A stretch of DNA of 34,030 nucleotides from Fragilaria crotonensis (taxonomy: Eukaryota; Bacillariophyta; Fragilariophyceae; Fragilariales; Fragilariaceae), in the NCBI GenBank assembly GCA_022925895.1, contig JAKSYS010000669.1, positions 1 through 34,030 of the forward strand, given 5' to 3'. Below, one piece after another: positions 19,132-27,585 of the stretch (position 1 is the stretch's first letter; the number at the start of each line of letters is the position of its first letter). The translations under genes were made by a program, and so were the position numbers. Under the pieces are notes generated by a model, which was given only the letters and a program-made list of their open reading frames with translations, was not told the DNA's origin and did no database searches.

Positions 19132-19365
19132 TTCTACTGCAAAATTTGTACCACGTTATAAGCATTGGAATCTGGAATTCAAAATACATTTTCCAGTATT
19201 TCTAGACAGATCGAACAAACTGGATATGGCATTAACGGAGTACTTGTACATAAAATTGTTGTCCGTTCTACACAACGATTCGTACCACGTTATACAATAT
19301 AGATTTCTTGACACAGTGTAAAAAAGTTTTTATGTAGATTTCTACTGAAAAATTTGTACCACGTA
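19132..19365 (+). repeat. Short dispersed direct repeats around GTACCACGT
   Basis: TTCTACTGCAAAATTTGTAC followed by CACGTTATA begins at 19132. A near copy, TTTCTACTGAAAAATTTGTA followed by CCACGTA, begins at 19339, and CGTACCACGTTATA lies at 19281. A partial TTTCTACCGCAAA follows at about 19368. This may be the remnant of a small transposon or a protein-binding array. Confidence 0.5.
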
Positions 19366-19477
19366 GTTTTCTACCGCAAATGCTACGTCAGTACGTGGAT
19401 TAAAAATAAATATATACGATTACTTTTGAAAATACAGTACGACAATATCTGAGTTATTTTATTATTATATACTTAAT

Positions 19478-19532
19478 TACCAATTTGGAAAACCAGCTGG
19501 ACCATTCGCAACAATTTGGGTCCAAATTGGTA
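19478..19532. repeat. 12-bp perfect inverted repeat
   Basis: TACCAATTTGGA (19478-19489) and TCCAAATTGGTA (19521-19532) are exact reverse complements separated by 31 bp. The related CAATTTGGG lies between them and CAAATTGGGTA follows at about 19575. It could be a hairpin or a cluster of binding sites. Confidence 0.5.
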
Positions 19533-20217
19533 TTTCCTCTTCTGTTGTCCATTTCAGCACACCAATAATGCTTTTCAAATTGGGTACTTCTGTCGTCTCC
19601 TGTGTACTCGTACAGCAGTGTGTACGTGTGGATATACACATTTACCCACCCGTTGGCAATTTTGGTTCAGTTTGTCTGAACTTTTGGTTGTGTGGGGGAT
19701 GATTTTGCCCATTCGCCATCCGTCTCAGAATCGCAGTATGTACATTTTGTGCCAACAGTCTAAATGAGGTTGATTAGAACCTACGGTAGTGACACTACGA
19801 CATGAGACATATGACGTACAAAACGGAGTTTGAAGTAGAAAATCTCGAGTGTCGACAGTGGCGAGCACTGTTGCACCGTCTGGGTGTTTCAAGTTTCAAT
19901 ATATAGCAGTTGCGTAGAGTGTATCATACGAGTATCATATAGATGCTGGACTACCGGTAGGACACACGATTGGTACCTGGTAGAGTAGTAATTGGGCGCT
20001 ATCACTGTTACCAACCTTGAGTGTATCGAATAGGCGATTGAACAACCTCTGTTTGTTTCAGGTGGTCGAGTTCAAAAGTTGTATCCTACCAGGTAGTGCA
20101 AGGTCAAAAACGGACAAGGTTTAAAGTACTTTGTGCAGTAAACGCCTTCCAAAGACAAGAGTGCTGAGGGAAAGCAACGCTAGAGTAGAGTGGTCGGACT
20201 CGGAAAAACACACACAC

Positions 20218-21513
20218 ATGCGTACCAGCATGACAATAAAGGATACTGACGATGGTTCATCGAGTGCAACGGCTCCGTCGACGACACCAAACAGGAATCG
20301 ATCGCTCATGGTAGGAGAATCCAACTGGAAAGGAGTTGCTTGTCATGTTCAAGACGAGGTGACTGTGACCTTGGACGCTCCAAAACCAGTGAAGGGAGAA
20401 GAAGAGGATGAAACTACCGACAATCCAAAGTCACGACTCTTTGATGACATTATGCACACCACCAATGGTGGCAGCGTGTGCATCAGTCACAGCAACACTG
20501 GAAAAATCAACAAGAACAATGACAATGATGATGTTGACGACGTTATTGACGACAACAACAAGGACAAGAACAAACGTGACGAAACGACGTGGAGGACACG
20601 GTTGCATGCCATTCGCACCCTTGCGGGCGCGATTGTGAATGCTCCACGGTTCCAAGCTGTAATTGTGTTATTGATTGTTGTCAATTCCATCATGATGGGT
20701 ATTGCCACATTTGATTTTGTCCAGAACAATCCCGATGTGGCGTCTGGATTCGAGATTACGGACAAGGTATTTTTGATTATCTTCACCATGGAACTTGGTT
20801 TGCAATTCATTTATCGTGATGTTCGGCTGTTCCTCGATGGGTGGTTGTTGTTTGATTTTATTATTGTCGTCATGTCATGGTCATTGGAGTCCTTGCAGGT
20901 TGTGAGAACCTTTCGTGTCTTTCGAGCACTGCGATTGGTAACGAGAGTGAAAGTCTTGAAAAACCTCGTGTCGGCACTCTTCTCCGTTGGACCAAGAATA
21001 TTTGCCATTTTCTGCCTGTTGGTTTTGGTCTTTTACATTTACGCAGTCATGTGCACTGTCTTATTCAAGGATCTCTATGCCGAGGGATACACAGAATTCG
21101 ATTACTTTTCGCGACTCGACCAATCACTGTGGACGTTGTTGGTGATGATGACTCTGGAATGGGGTGACGTTACGAGAGAAGTGATGGTCGTGTACTCGTG
21201 GGCATGGGCCATTTTTGTCTCCTTCGTCATGATTACATCCTTTAGTGCCTACAACCTTATTGTTGCCGTTGTGTGCGACTCGGTGTCCATTATTGAGAAG
21301 CAGAGCAAGGAAGACGACCATGTCGACGGGTCAGAAGGAGGAATGACAATTGAGGAGTTGCAGTTTCAGCAAATACGGCGCCTCCAGACCCGAGTGGCGG
21401 AGCTGGCGAAGCAACAACAGCAAATCCTTCAGGCTTTGCTAGATGCAACCGGCGACAGTGGAGGTTTTCCTGATTTCGACAAACCGTGCTTTCGAAGCCA
21501 GGAAGCCGAGTAG
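20218..21513 (+). CDS. Single-domain voltage-gated cation channel (BacNav/EukCat-like)
   Basis: 431 codons from the ATG at 20218; a second ATG at 20230 is an alternative. The first ~130 residues are hydrophilic and acidic, with an Asn/Asp run (DNDDVDDVIDDNNKDKNK), and are cytosolic. One six-helix domain follows: S1 about 145-163 (AVIVLLIVVNSIMMGIATF), S2 about 182-200, S3 about 206-222, S4 about 226-248 with Arg every third residue (RTFRVFRALRLVTRVK), S5 about 258-283, pore with TLEWGD at 312-317, and S6 about 326-355. The C-tail is Gln-rich and possibly coiled coil (residues about 370-410). Single-domain channels of this build assemble as tetramers in bacteria and in diatoms, where such channels carry Na+/Ca2+ in fast action potentials. 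Filter chemistry here (Glu then Asp) suggests Na+ and/or Ca2+ conduction, which is inference. The gene converges on the next one with a 70-bp gap. Confidence 0.9.
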   Translation: MRTSMTIKDTDDGSSSATAPSTTPNRNRSLMVGESNWKGVACHVQDEVTVTLDAPKPVKGEEEDETTDNPKSRLFDDIMHTTNGGSVCISHSNTGKINKNNDNDDVDDVIDDNNKDKNKRDETTWRTRLHAIRTLAGAIVNAPRFQAVIVLLIVVNSIMMGIATFDFVQNNPDVASGFEITDKVFLIIFTMELGLQFIYRDVRLFLDGWLLFDFIIVVMSWSLESLQVVRTFRVFRALRLVTRVKVLKNLVSALFSVGPRIFAIFCLLVLVFYIYAVMCTVLFKDLYAEGYTEFDYFSRLDQSLWTLLVMMTLEWGDVTREVMVVYSWAWAIFVSFVMITSFSAYNLIVAVVCDSVSIIEKQSKEDDHVDGSEGGMTIEELQFQQIRRLQTRVAELAKQQQQILQALLDATGDSGGFPDFDKPCFRSQEAE

Positions 21514-21583
21514 CAACTACAACTGTACTTTTTTAGTTTTGAGAGTGTTTTAAAATGGATGTTAACCAAAAATCTCATCGTAA

Positions 21584-23026
21584 CTAGACGAATGCAAACT
21601 CAGCCTGCTCCCGAGCCCATTTCGTCATATCTTGCGCGTTCTGAACACGTGCAACTCCAATTGCTGTACTTCCATCGGCACCTTGTCCGGTGTAGTACAT
21701 TCGCATGGATCCATCATCCAGTCGGATCACGTGAGGAGAACCTACACCTCCAGAGTCCCACGCGTCGTCACTTGCGCCAGTATCAAACGCCAGACCTTTC
21801 TTCTCCCAGGTACGCCCATCCTTACTTTCAGCCATTAAAATGCGATGTTTGCCGTCTTCCTTGGAAACACCCTCATACAACATGATCCAACCATCCTCCG
21901 TCTTCCAGACTCCATCTTGATAACTTGCTTTTTGTAAAACATTGCATCGAGCGCAACCGGCAGCATCCAATCCACCAACATCTGGCTCAAGACATACTCC
22001 TCGTTTCGACCAAGTGAATCCATCATTGGAAACTGCCAACGCGATGCACTTCGCCTTGTCACGTTTCCTCATGGTGCTGTGGTACATGAAAAAACTTGGC
22101 GCAGTCTTTCCCTTGGTTGGTTGTTCTTGTTCCGGCGATCCGATTCGCACGGCCACTTCTGGCCAGGCGCAGTACAGTTCTTCTTCAATCTGAAGCAACG
22201 CATCATTTTCATCTCGCATGAACGACACGGACTTTTGATTCGGATCTGCCTTATCGTACGGGGCAACGCATGCACCAGTGGGGTCTTCACCCTCGACGCG
22301 TCCCCACGTTTTACCATCTTGTGATATGGCGACCCCGATCCTCATTTTCATTCCCTTGATTGTGGCATCCGAATCTGCAGCAGCAGAAGTGCTGCTACCA
22401 ACGTAATCTGCCAGGGGTGTTTCTTCCTCGGAACCACCAAAGTAGTACATAATGTAGACCCCACCTTCGGTAATGACAGAGGGTGTGCTCATGGGCAGCA
22501 GTACCTGTCCCAAACCGAGATGTTTGGTATCAAATCCCCACCACGATTCTTGATTCAGACCAAGACTAACATCGGAAACATCTTCGGCCAAACTCCCATC
22601 GGTAATCTTTTCCCACTGCAATCCATTGAGACTGGTGGCACTCCCTATCCGTCCGGTGCTAAGTGGTGGCATTGACGAATCCTCGCCGTCATGTGCCTTG
22701 GATCGTCCATGGAACCACATGACATATTCGGCGGAGGATTCGCCGCCACCAGCGTAGTCTTCTCTCACGTAGCGATGGACTCGTGCGGATCCAATTTTGA
22801 AAGAATCAAACGCATTTGGATTTTCGGATGGACGAAGGACAACGTTGTTGTTGCTGTTGACAAGCGCATGGATGGAAGTAGTAGATGAACAGGCAGTACG
22901 GTATGGTTTCGAATATGGATGCAGAGGCTGTCGTGTTGTTGTCGATGCTCGTGGTAACGTTTGGACCCAACTTTGAGACGTTGGGCACAGACATGCGAGG
23001 AGAGTGAGACCAAAATATGTCATCAT
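21584..23026 (-). CDS. GH43/GH32-type beta-propeller protein, probably plastid-targeted
   Basis: 480 codons from ATG at 23026 (a second ATG follows immediately). The N-terminus MMTYFGLTLLACLCPTSQSW is a short signal-peptide-like helix, then a Ser/Thr/Arg-rich stretch. A cleavage before the Trp would give the aromatic +1 residue of diatom bipartite plastid presequences. The body has repeated propeller-type motifs: SLNGLQWEKITDG, SQDGKTWGRVEGED, SNDGFTWSKRGVCLEP and SKDGRTWEKKGLAFDTG, each about one blade apart, with VYIMYYFGG, WIMLYEGV and MRMYYTG strands. This fits the five-bladed fold of arabinanases, levansucrases and invertases. Similar proteins occur in plants and algae, mostly uncharacterised. 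Catalytic acids and substrate cannot be assigned by eye. It shares a 526-bp divergent upstream region with the eL14 gene. Confidence 0.8.
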   Translation of the reverse strand: MMTYFGLTLLACLCPTSQSWVQTLPRASTTTRQPLHPYSKPYRTACSSTTSIHALVNSNNNVVLRPSENPNAFDSFKIGSARVHRYVREDYAGGGESSAEYVMWFHGRSKAHDGEDSSMPPLSTGRIGSATSLNGLQWEKITDGSLAEDVSDVSLGLNQESWWGFDTKHLGLGQVLLPMSTPSVITEGGVYIMYYFGGSEEETPLADYVGSSTSAAADSDATIKGMKMRIGVAISQDGKTWGRVEGEDPTGACVAPYDKADPNQKSVSFMRDENDALLQIEEELYCAWPEVAVRIGSPEQEQPTKGKTAPSFFMYHSTMRKRDKAKCIALAVSNDGFTWSKRGVCLEPDVGGLDAAGCARCNVLQKASYQDGVWKTEDGWIMLYEGVSKEDGKHRILMAESKDGRTWEKKGLAFDTGASDDAWDSGGVGSPHVIRLDDGSMRMYYTGQGADGSTAIGVARVQNAQDMTKWAREQAEFAFV

Positions 23027-23552
23027 GATATAGTCAGTCTGTGCAGATTATGAGTTCAAATCGTTAGCCGTGAAATGTGAACAGCAATCTGGAGTGCTGA
23101 CAATAATATTTTACAAAATTGTCGGATCCAAGGATTGATGATGCATCTGATGATGGATGAGTCTGTTTTTCAGATGATTTTCTCTCTGGAAGGTCCGGCC
23201 ATGCACCTCTGCTTGGTATAAATTGCATGTTGAAGCTACGAGAAGAAACGTCATTTTACCGGACCTCCCTGTTCAGTGTGGTTTTGTGACGATCTCGTTG
23301 TTGTGTAGTTCAAGTTACCACGAGCCTTTTTGAAGACTCAACTCAAGCGAGATCACTAATGTTGCATTCTAAAAAATACACAGACAAAATGACACGTTGC
23401 AGGTTACCGCTTACTGTTTTTCGATTCCACAAAAGAACGCACCCCACACACCGCCGCAGCAAAATCAAATCAACACCGGCTCCCTGTACCAGAGTGCGTA
23501 CAGTACCACCCACTCGACCTTCCACTATTGTAGGCATAGCATCGGACAAGAT
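23027..23552. promoter_or_regulatory. Divergent promoter region between the propeller gene and eL14
   Basis: About 530 bp between the start codon at 23026 (minus) and the putative first-exon end of the eL14 gene (plus). ORFs in it are short, overlapping and have no recognisable product. It must contain both promoters and the untranslated first exon of eL14. No clear TATA box was recognised. Confidence 0.5.
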
Positions 23553-23796
23553 GTAAGTGTCGTTGTCGTTCTTGTGGTTGTGAATGAGATGGACGTTGTT
23601 CACGACGATAAGCATCACGACCCTCGTAGTAACGACAATGAAGTGGCGACGATTTGGAAACTTGTGTCGACGAATGACTGTCATGATAGTTGGTAGGAAT
23701 CGTTGTTTGTTGCGTGATCCTGCTCCTGCTCCTGCTCGTCGAAATCATTATTTGCACAGACTAATCCTGTCCACTTCTTTCGTTCCACTTTTATAG
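23553..23796 (+). other. Putative 5' UTR intron of the eL14 gene
   Basis: A strong donor GTAAGT begins at 23553 and TTATAG ends at 23796, nine bases before the start codon. A branch-like ACTAATC lies about 30 bp upstream of the AG and a pyrimidine-rich stretch follows it. First introns in the leader are common in ribosomal protein genes. The evidence is sequence only. Confidence 0.45.
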
Positions 23797-23805
23797 TTTT
23801 TAAAA

Positions 23806-24207
23806 ATGGTGTTCAAGCGATATGTTGAGATTGGTCGTGTGGTTCTGGTGAACTACGGTCCCGATGCTGGAAAGTTGGCAACCATTGTGGACGTTGTCGA
23901 TCAGAACAAGTGTTTGATCGATGGTCCTGCCGAGATTACCGGCGTGACCAGGCAAGTCATTGCCTACAAGAGAATTGCTCTCACTGACTTTACGGTCAAG
24001 GTGGAGAGATCCTCCACCCCTGCCGAGATCAAGGCTGCCTGGGATGAGTCCGAGACCTTGTCAAAGTGGGAGGCCACATCATGGGCGAAGAAGCTGTCGT
24101 CAAAGGTCAAGCGCGCGAACCTGAGCGACTTTGATCGATTCAAGGTCATGGTGGCCAAGAAGCAAAAGAGTGCCATTATTGCCAAGAAAATTGCGGAGCT
24201 CTCTTAA
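23806..24207 (+). CDS. RPL14: 60S ribosomal protein L14 (eL14)
   Basis: 133 codons from ATG at 23806 (context AAAAATGGTG). MVFKRYVEIGRVVLVNYG followed by GPDAGKLATIVDVVDQNK is the KOW-like SH3 domain of eL14. The basic C-terminal helix (WAKKLSSKVKRANLSDFDRF, KVMVAKKQKSAIIAKKI) matches the family, and the length is close to the usual 120-140 residues of the short eL14 forms. It is a structural component of the large cytosolic ribosomal subunit. Codon use is strongly biased to C-ending and preferred codons (AAG, GTC, ATC), as expected for a highly expressed gene. It is uninterrupted, with no coding intron seen. Confidence 0.97.
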   Translation: MVFKRYVEIGRVVLVNYGPDAGKLATIVDVVDQNKCLIDGPAEITGVTRQVIAYKRIALTDFTVKVERSSTPAEIKAAWDESETLSKWEATSWAKKLSSKVKRANLSDFDRFKVMVAKKQKSAIIAKKIAELS

Positions 24208-24773
24208 ATTAGATTATTACTATTGCTGATGGTGATGGGCTTTTACTTTTGTCACGAGACCAGAATTGTATTCTGGTTTGATTTTCGAATGACCAATACT
24301 ATTTACTTTCAACACGTGTGGCATCGCTTGGAGTTATGACATGGGCATGGGTATCATCGTGATCATTGCCATTGCGGTGCAAATACCATGTCATGTTTTG
24401 TTTTTGCCCGTGTGAAAGAAACGTAGTCTACTGGAGTACTGTTTACTGTCTACTCCTTTCGCCATTGGTGGCCTGTGGCCTGTCGTGCTGATCGTGCTCC
24501 TACCTCCTACATGTACTGGAGATCGTTACAGTAATGACGGTGCCATCCTAGTACAGTATCCTTTCTGACACGTTTGTGCTTTGTGGTCAAGCGGGAGTTG
24601 TCACGTCTGCACGGCGCTCGGCATCGTCTACCTTCTCTCCCTTGAATCTTTGATCATATCTCTGATGCGCATTAGGCATCCATCAGTTTCAACTTTCAAC
24701 CCCTCAACGACGACAGCAACTTATCCTAAAACCTGCGTTAACGACTACAGAATACATTAACAAATTGACAACA
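24208..24773. other. Intergenic region between eL14 and the histidine gene
   Basis: About 565 bp holding the eL14 3' UTR and the promoter of the next gene in the same direction. A small inverted repeat (ATGACATGG near 24337 and CCATGTCAT near 24388) could form a hairpin. No ORF of note and no RNA gene recognised. Confidence 0.6.
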
Positions 24774-26398
24774 ATGGCTTCCGTACCGTATCCCACATTT
24801 GTGAATCAACCACCAGTGGATGTCAGTAACGGCCGTGCCGCTCTTTCGTGTGTTGGAAAGTGTCGTGTTCATCCAGAAACTTGTTTTGGAACCGACCATG
24901 TCCAAGAAGAATATCGTGCCATTGTTGCCAAGAATGTCGAACAAGCAAATGCAGCACATGCAGTGTTAGATACTACCGATTCGGAAGAAAAGGCTTCTCA
25001 AAAGAAACTTCAAAAGAAATACATGAAGCAAGGAGTGGCCATGGCCAAGAAGTTCCTCACGTTGACACTCCAATTGGATGTTAGCATTGTCCATGTCGAA
25101 CTGTACATCGATTCGAACGATGTGATCCAAACCGATGGATTTGTGGCATCGTGTTTTCTCGATGCCGGTTGTCATGCCATTGTTACTGACGGATCGGACC
25201 TTGTGGCTCTCGAATGTGCCAAGATTCCTCGTGAGCGTCTTGTGGCACACTTTTCCTCTCAAACGGTACCAACCCAGCAGCTTCTGCATGTAATTGGTGC
25301 TAGTAGTGCTGCTGATACTGATGATGCTACTGCTGGCATGGATCTACAAGTCGTAATGGCGACCGCGGCATCCATGGCGAGCAGGATGAGTGTCGAGTTT
25401 TCAGGTGCGGGCAACAACGACCAAGAGACAATCGACGCCATTTCCAAAGTACTCCAATTGGATTCTGAAAAGCAAAAGGAACTTGATTATCACATTGTAG
25501 TTCAACTCAATCCATCGGATTTCAACAATACGACGAATGATCATGACATGACGTTTGACTCCATGGTGGGTGCCATCATCAAGGCAGCGACGAAGTGCAG
25601 CAGCAAGGCAACTGTGAGTCTCGTGGATCCGTCAGCATTTCAACTTGGAATGAGTTTTGCAGCATGCATGAAGACAGATCGTACGGATGGCTTGTATACA
25701 ACGGTTGTTTGCACCCGAAGTGGTGAAGCATTGGGATTGGTGTATTCTTCCAAGGTATGACTACGAATTTTGGAAACGACATGTATATCCGGCGCGTTCG
25801 TCTGTTTGACTCACACACTTGCTCCTTCTTGTTGTAACAGGAATCCATGGTTGCATCCTTGGAGAGTGGTCGTGCAGTGTACTATTCCAGATCGAGACAG
25901 GGACTGTGGAGAAAGGGAGACACATCGGGTCACTATCAAACGCTCCATAGACTTGATGTGGACTGTGATGGCGATGCGTTGCGTTTTACCGTCACCCAGC
26001 GTGGCGATGATGTTGCTGCGTTCTGTCACTTGAATACTCTCACTTGTTGGGGCGAACCGTGTGGTCTACGACAATTGGAAGGCACTTTGAAAGAACGACT
26101 CAAGAGTGCGCCCGAGGGGTCATACACGAAACGACTATTCGATGACGAAATACTATTGAGAGATAAACTTGTCGAAGAAGCGCAAGAACTTTCGGAAGCT
26201 GATACAAAGGAGCATGTTGCCGAAGAGCTTGCGGATGTGTTGTACTTTGCCATGACCAAGGCTGTCAAGGCTGGCGTTAGCATTGACGACGCAGTCGCTG
26301 AGCTTGACCGACGTACACGAAAGGTAACACGGAGGCAGGGTGACAGCAAAGCATTTCGTATTGCGGCAGGAAACGCAATTCTCAACAAGAAGAATTGA
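24774..26398 (+). CDS. HISN2: Phosphoribosyl-AMP cyclohydrolase / phosphoribosyl-ATP pyrophosphatase (HisI-HisE, HIS4-like)
   Basis: Two exons: 24774-25754 and 25841-26398, joined in phase 0 across an 86-nt intron (GTATGA...TAACAG). The joined protein has 512 residues. Splicing restores LVYSSK-ESMVASLESGRAVYYS across the junction. The HisI domain (from about residue 310) has GLWRKGDTSGHYQTLHR, DVDCDGDALRF and CHLNTLTCW, with metal-binding Asp and Cys residues. The HisE domain follows, with DKLVEEAQELSEADTKEH and EELADVLYFAM, a MazG-like helical Mg-binding pattern. These are steps 2 and 3 of histidine synthesis. The first 300 residues resemble the N-terminal region of yeast HIS4, but the C-terminal histidinol dehydrogenase domain of HIS4 is absent. 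The ATG at 24774 is preferred; the TTG upstream is in frame but unlikely. Confidence 0.93.
25755..25840 (+). other. Intron in the HisI-HisE gene
   Basis: 86 nt, starting GTATGACTACG and ending GTTGTAACAG. Without splicing the frame stops three bases into the intron (GTA TGA). With splicing the conserved HisI motif is continuous, so the intron is well supported. Confidence 0.92.
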
Positions 26399-26512
26399 AT
26401 GGGATGTCGAAACTCTGGTGCACTCGTGTTATCATTCTACAATCGCTAGCCGAGGTCCGCATTGGTCGTAATGTGTAGGAGTGTGTGAACTAGCTAGTCC
26501 ATAGTTTCTACT
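26399..26512. other. 3' region of the histidine gene, nothing else seen
   Basis: A short gap between the histidine gene stop and the end of the minus-strand ORF at 26513. It probably holds the 3' UTR. Confidence 0.5.
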
Positions 26513-26899
26513 TCAGGAGTGCGATAGTGCTTTGTGATTCCTTATCCTTGAACTATGTTCGGTGACAGGAATTAATGTGGCTGCTACCTGTTCCAAGGTA
26601 GTGCCCATTGCCCATGCGTGTGGGGCAAGCATCACGTGCCAGTAGGGGTGTCGCGGCAGCACGTTAACAACTGCATTTTGTCTTGGCTTTGTCCTAGAGA
26701 GGGCATGTTGATCTGTCTTAAAAGGTTGTTTTATTAGTTCGTAGGCTGTTGTGTTACCAGTTCCTTGCAAATGGATTGGTCGGTCAACGAATGTAGGGCT
26801 GATGCGCCTTTCGGTGGTATTAAAGATATATTGGTAAAGAACCTTGTACGGTACACGTAGCTCGTCGTTAAGACTATACACAGGGTATGATTTGTTGCT
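26513..26899 (-). pseudogene. C-terminal half of an unknown ORF split by the DIRS element
   Basis: An open frame of about 128 codons enters from the DIRS boundary (SNKSYPVYSLNDELRVPYKV, then HPYWHVMLAPHAW) and stops at 26513. It has no start codon of its own. Its frame is the same as that of the ORF ending at the other DIRS boundary (33321-33583) when the element is removed. I recognise no domain. It may be part of an older transposon or a host gene, or a chance ORF. Tail-to-tail with the histidine gene. Confidence 0.35.
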
Positions 26900-27066
26900 G
26901 GCGGGACTCTGAATCGCCCCGCCTCAGTGGTTGCTTGTTATGTGGCATGGCTGTAGAATGAGTCGACGGTAGATGGTAGTATGCATTTGGTGGTAACGAT
27001 GTCCTTACTGAGTGCCCTTCCCACCACCCTGTACGAGTAGTATCTCCCGTTGAAGTTGCTCGGAGT
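26900..27066 (-). repeat. DIRS split direct repeat A1 (outer)
   Basis: 167 bp beginning GGCGGGACTCTG and ending GCTCGGAGT, identical to A2. The outer end carries GGCGGG and, 10 bp on, CCCCGCC, which can pair as a terminal hairpin. The left flank reads GATTTGTTGCT. Confidence 0.94.
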
Positions 27067-27077
27067 GGGCGGGTGGG

Positions 27078-27355
27078 GAAGCTAAAAACTAGACTACTAG
27101 TATCGCAAACGCCCTGTTGGTGACCGTCTTAGCGGTGACCAACCTTGTGTGCTTTGCCGTGTTGTCCGAATGCGATGCCGTTGCGTCGCTTTCAAACTAA
27201 CAATGAGACTTGAGTGGCATTCCGTTCACGACGCCGAGTATCTTTTATATATATGGAGAGCTACGACTCGCTGTATGAATGTTCTGCGCTGCGTAGCTGT
27301 TGTGTAGAAATGTAGTGGGCAGCCATCCCCCCTTGCACTTCGCTACCACTGACGG
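27078..27355 (-). repeat. DIRS split direct repeat B1 (internal)
   Basis: 278 bp from GAAGCTAAAAACTAG to CCACTGACGG, identical to B2 at 33043-33320. It overlaps A2 by the shared GG at 27354-27355. It includes a copy of the TATA-like sequence at 27242-27253. Confidence 0.94.
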
Positions 27356-27520
27356 CGGGACTCTGAATCGCCCCGCCTCAGTGGTTGCTTGTTATGTGGC
27401 ATGGCTGTAGAATGAGTCGACGGTAGATGGTAGTATGCATTTGGTGGTAACGATGTCCTTACTGAGTGCCCTTCCCACCACCCTGTACGAGTAGTATCTC
27501 CCGTTGAAGTTGCTCGGAGT
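27354..27520 (-). repeat. DIRS split direct repeat A2 (internal)
   Basis: 167 bp identical to A1. It abuts B1 to form a copy of the joined element ends and is followed by 65 bp of non-coding DNA before the recombinase stop codon. Confidence 0.94.
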
Positions 27521-27585
27521 ACCCAAAGCGCCAAAGGCAAAGAAGGGTGGGAAAACAAGAGCGAAGCGACGGAGGGTGGGGACGT

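Larger units (their letters stand above)
18686..20217. other. Intergenic region with short repeats, no gene seen
   Basis: About 1.5 kb, AT-rich, with many stops in all frames. The ORFs present are short and featureless. It holds a perfect TGACGTCA palindrome (18845-18852), a TGACGT (19812-19817), a three-copy motif around GTACCACGT (19132-19365) and a 12-bp inverted repeat (19478-19489 and 19521-19532). The right end must contain the promoter and 5' UTR of the channel gene. Confidence 0.6.

Noticed and set aside
20131-20217. Upstream TTG-started extension of the channel
   Set aside because: The codon is TTG and nuclear genes start with ATG; the ATG at 20218 leaves all channel domains intact.
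27242-27253. TATA-like box as a host promoter
   Set aside because: It is a copy inside repeat B1 of the DIRS element; the outer B2 copy is the promoter candidate.
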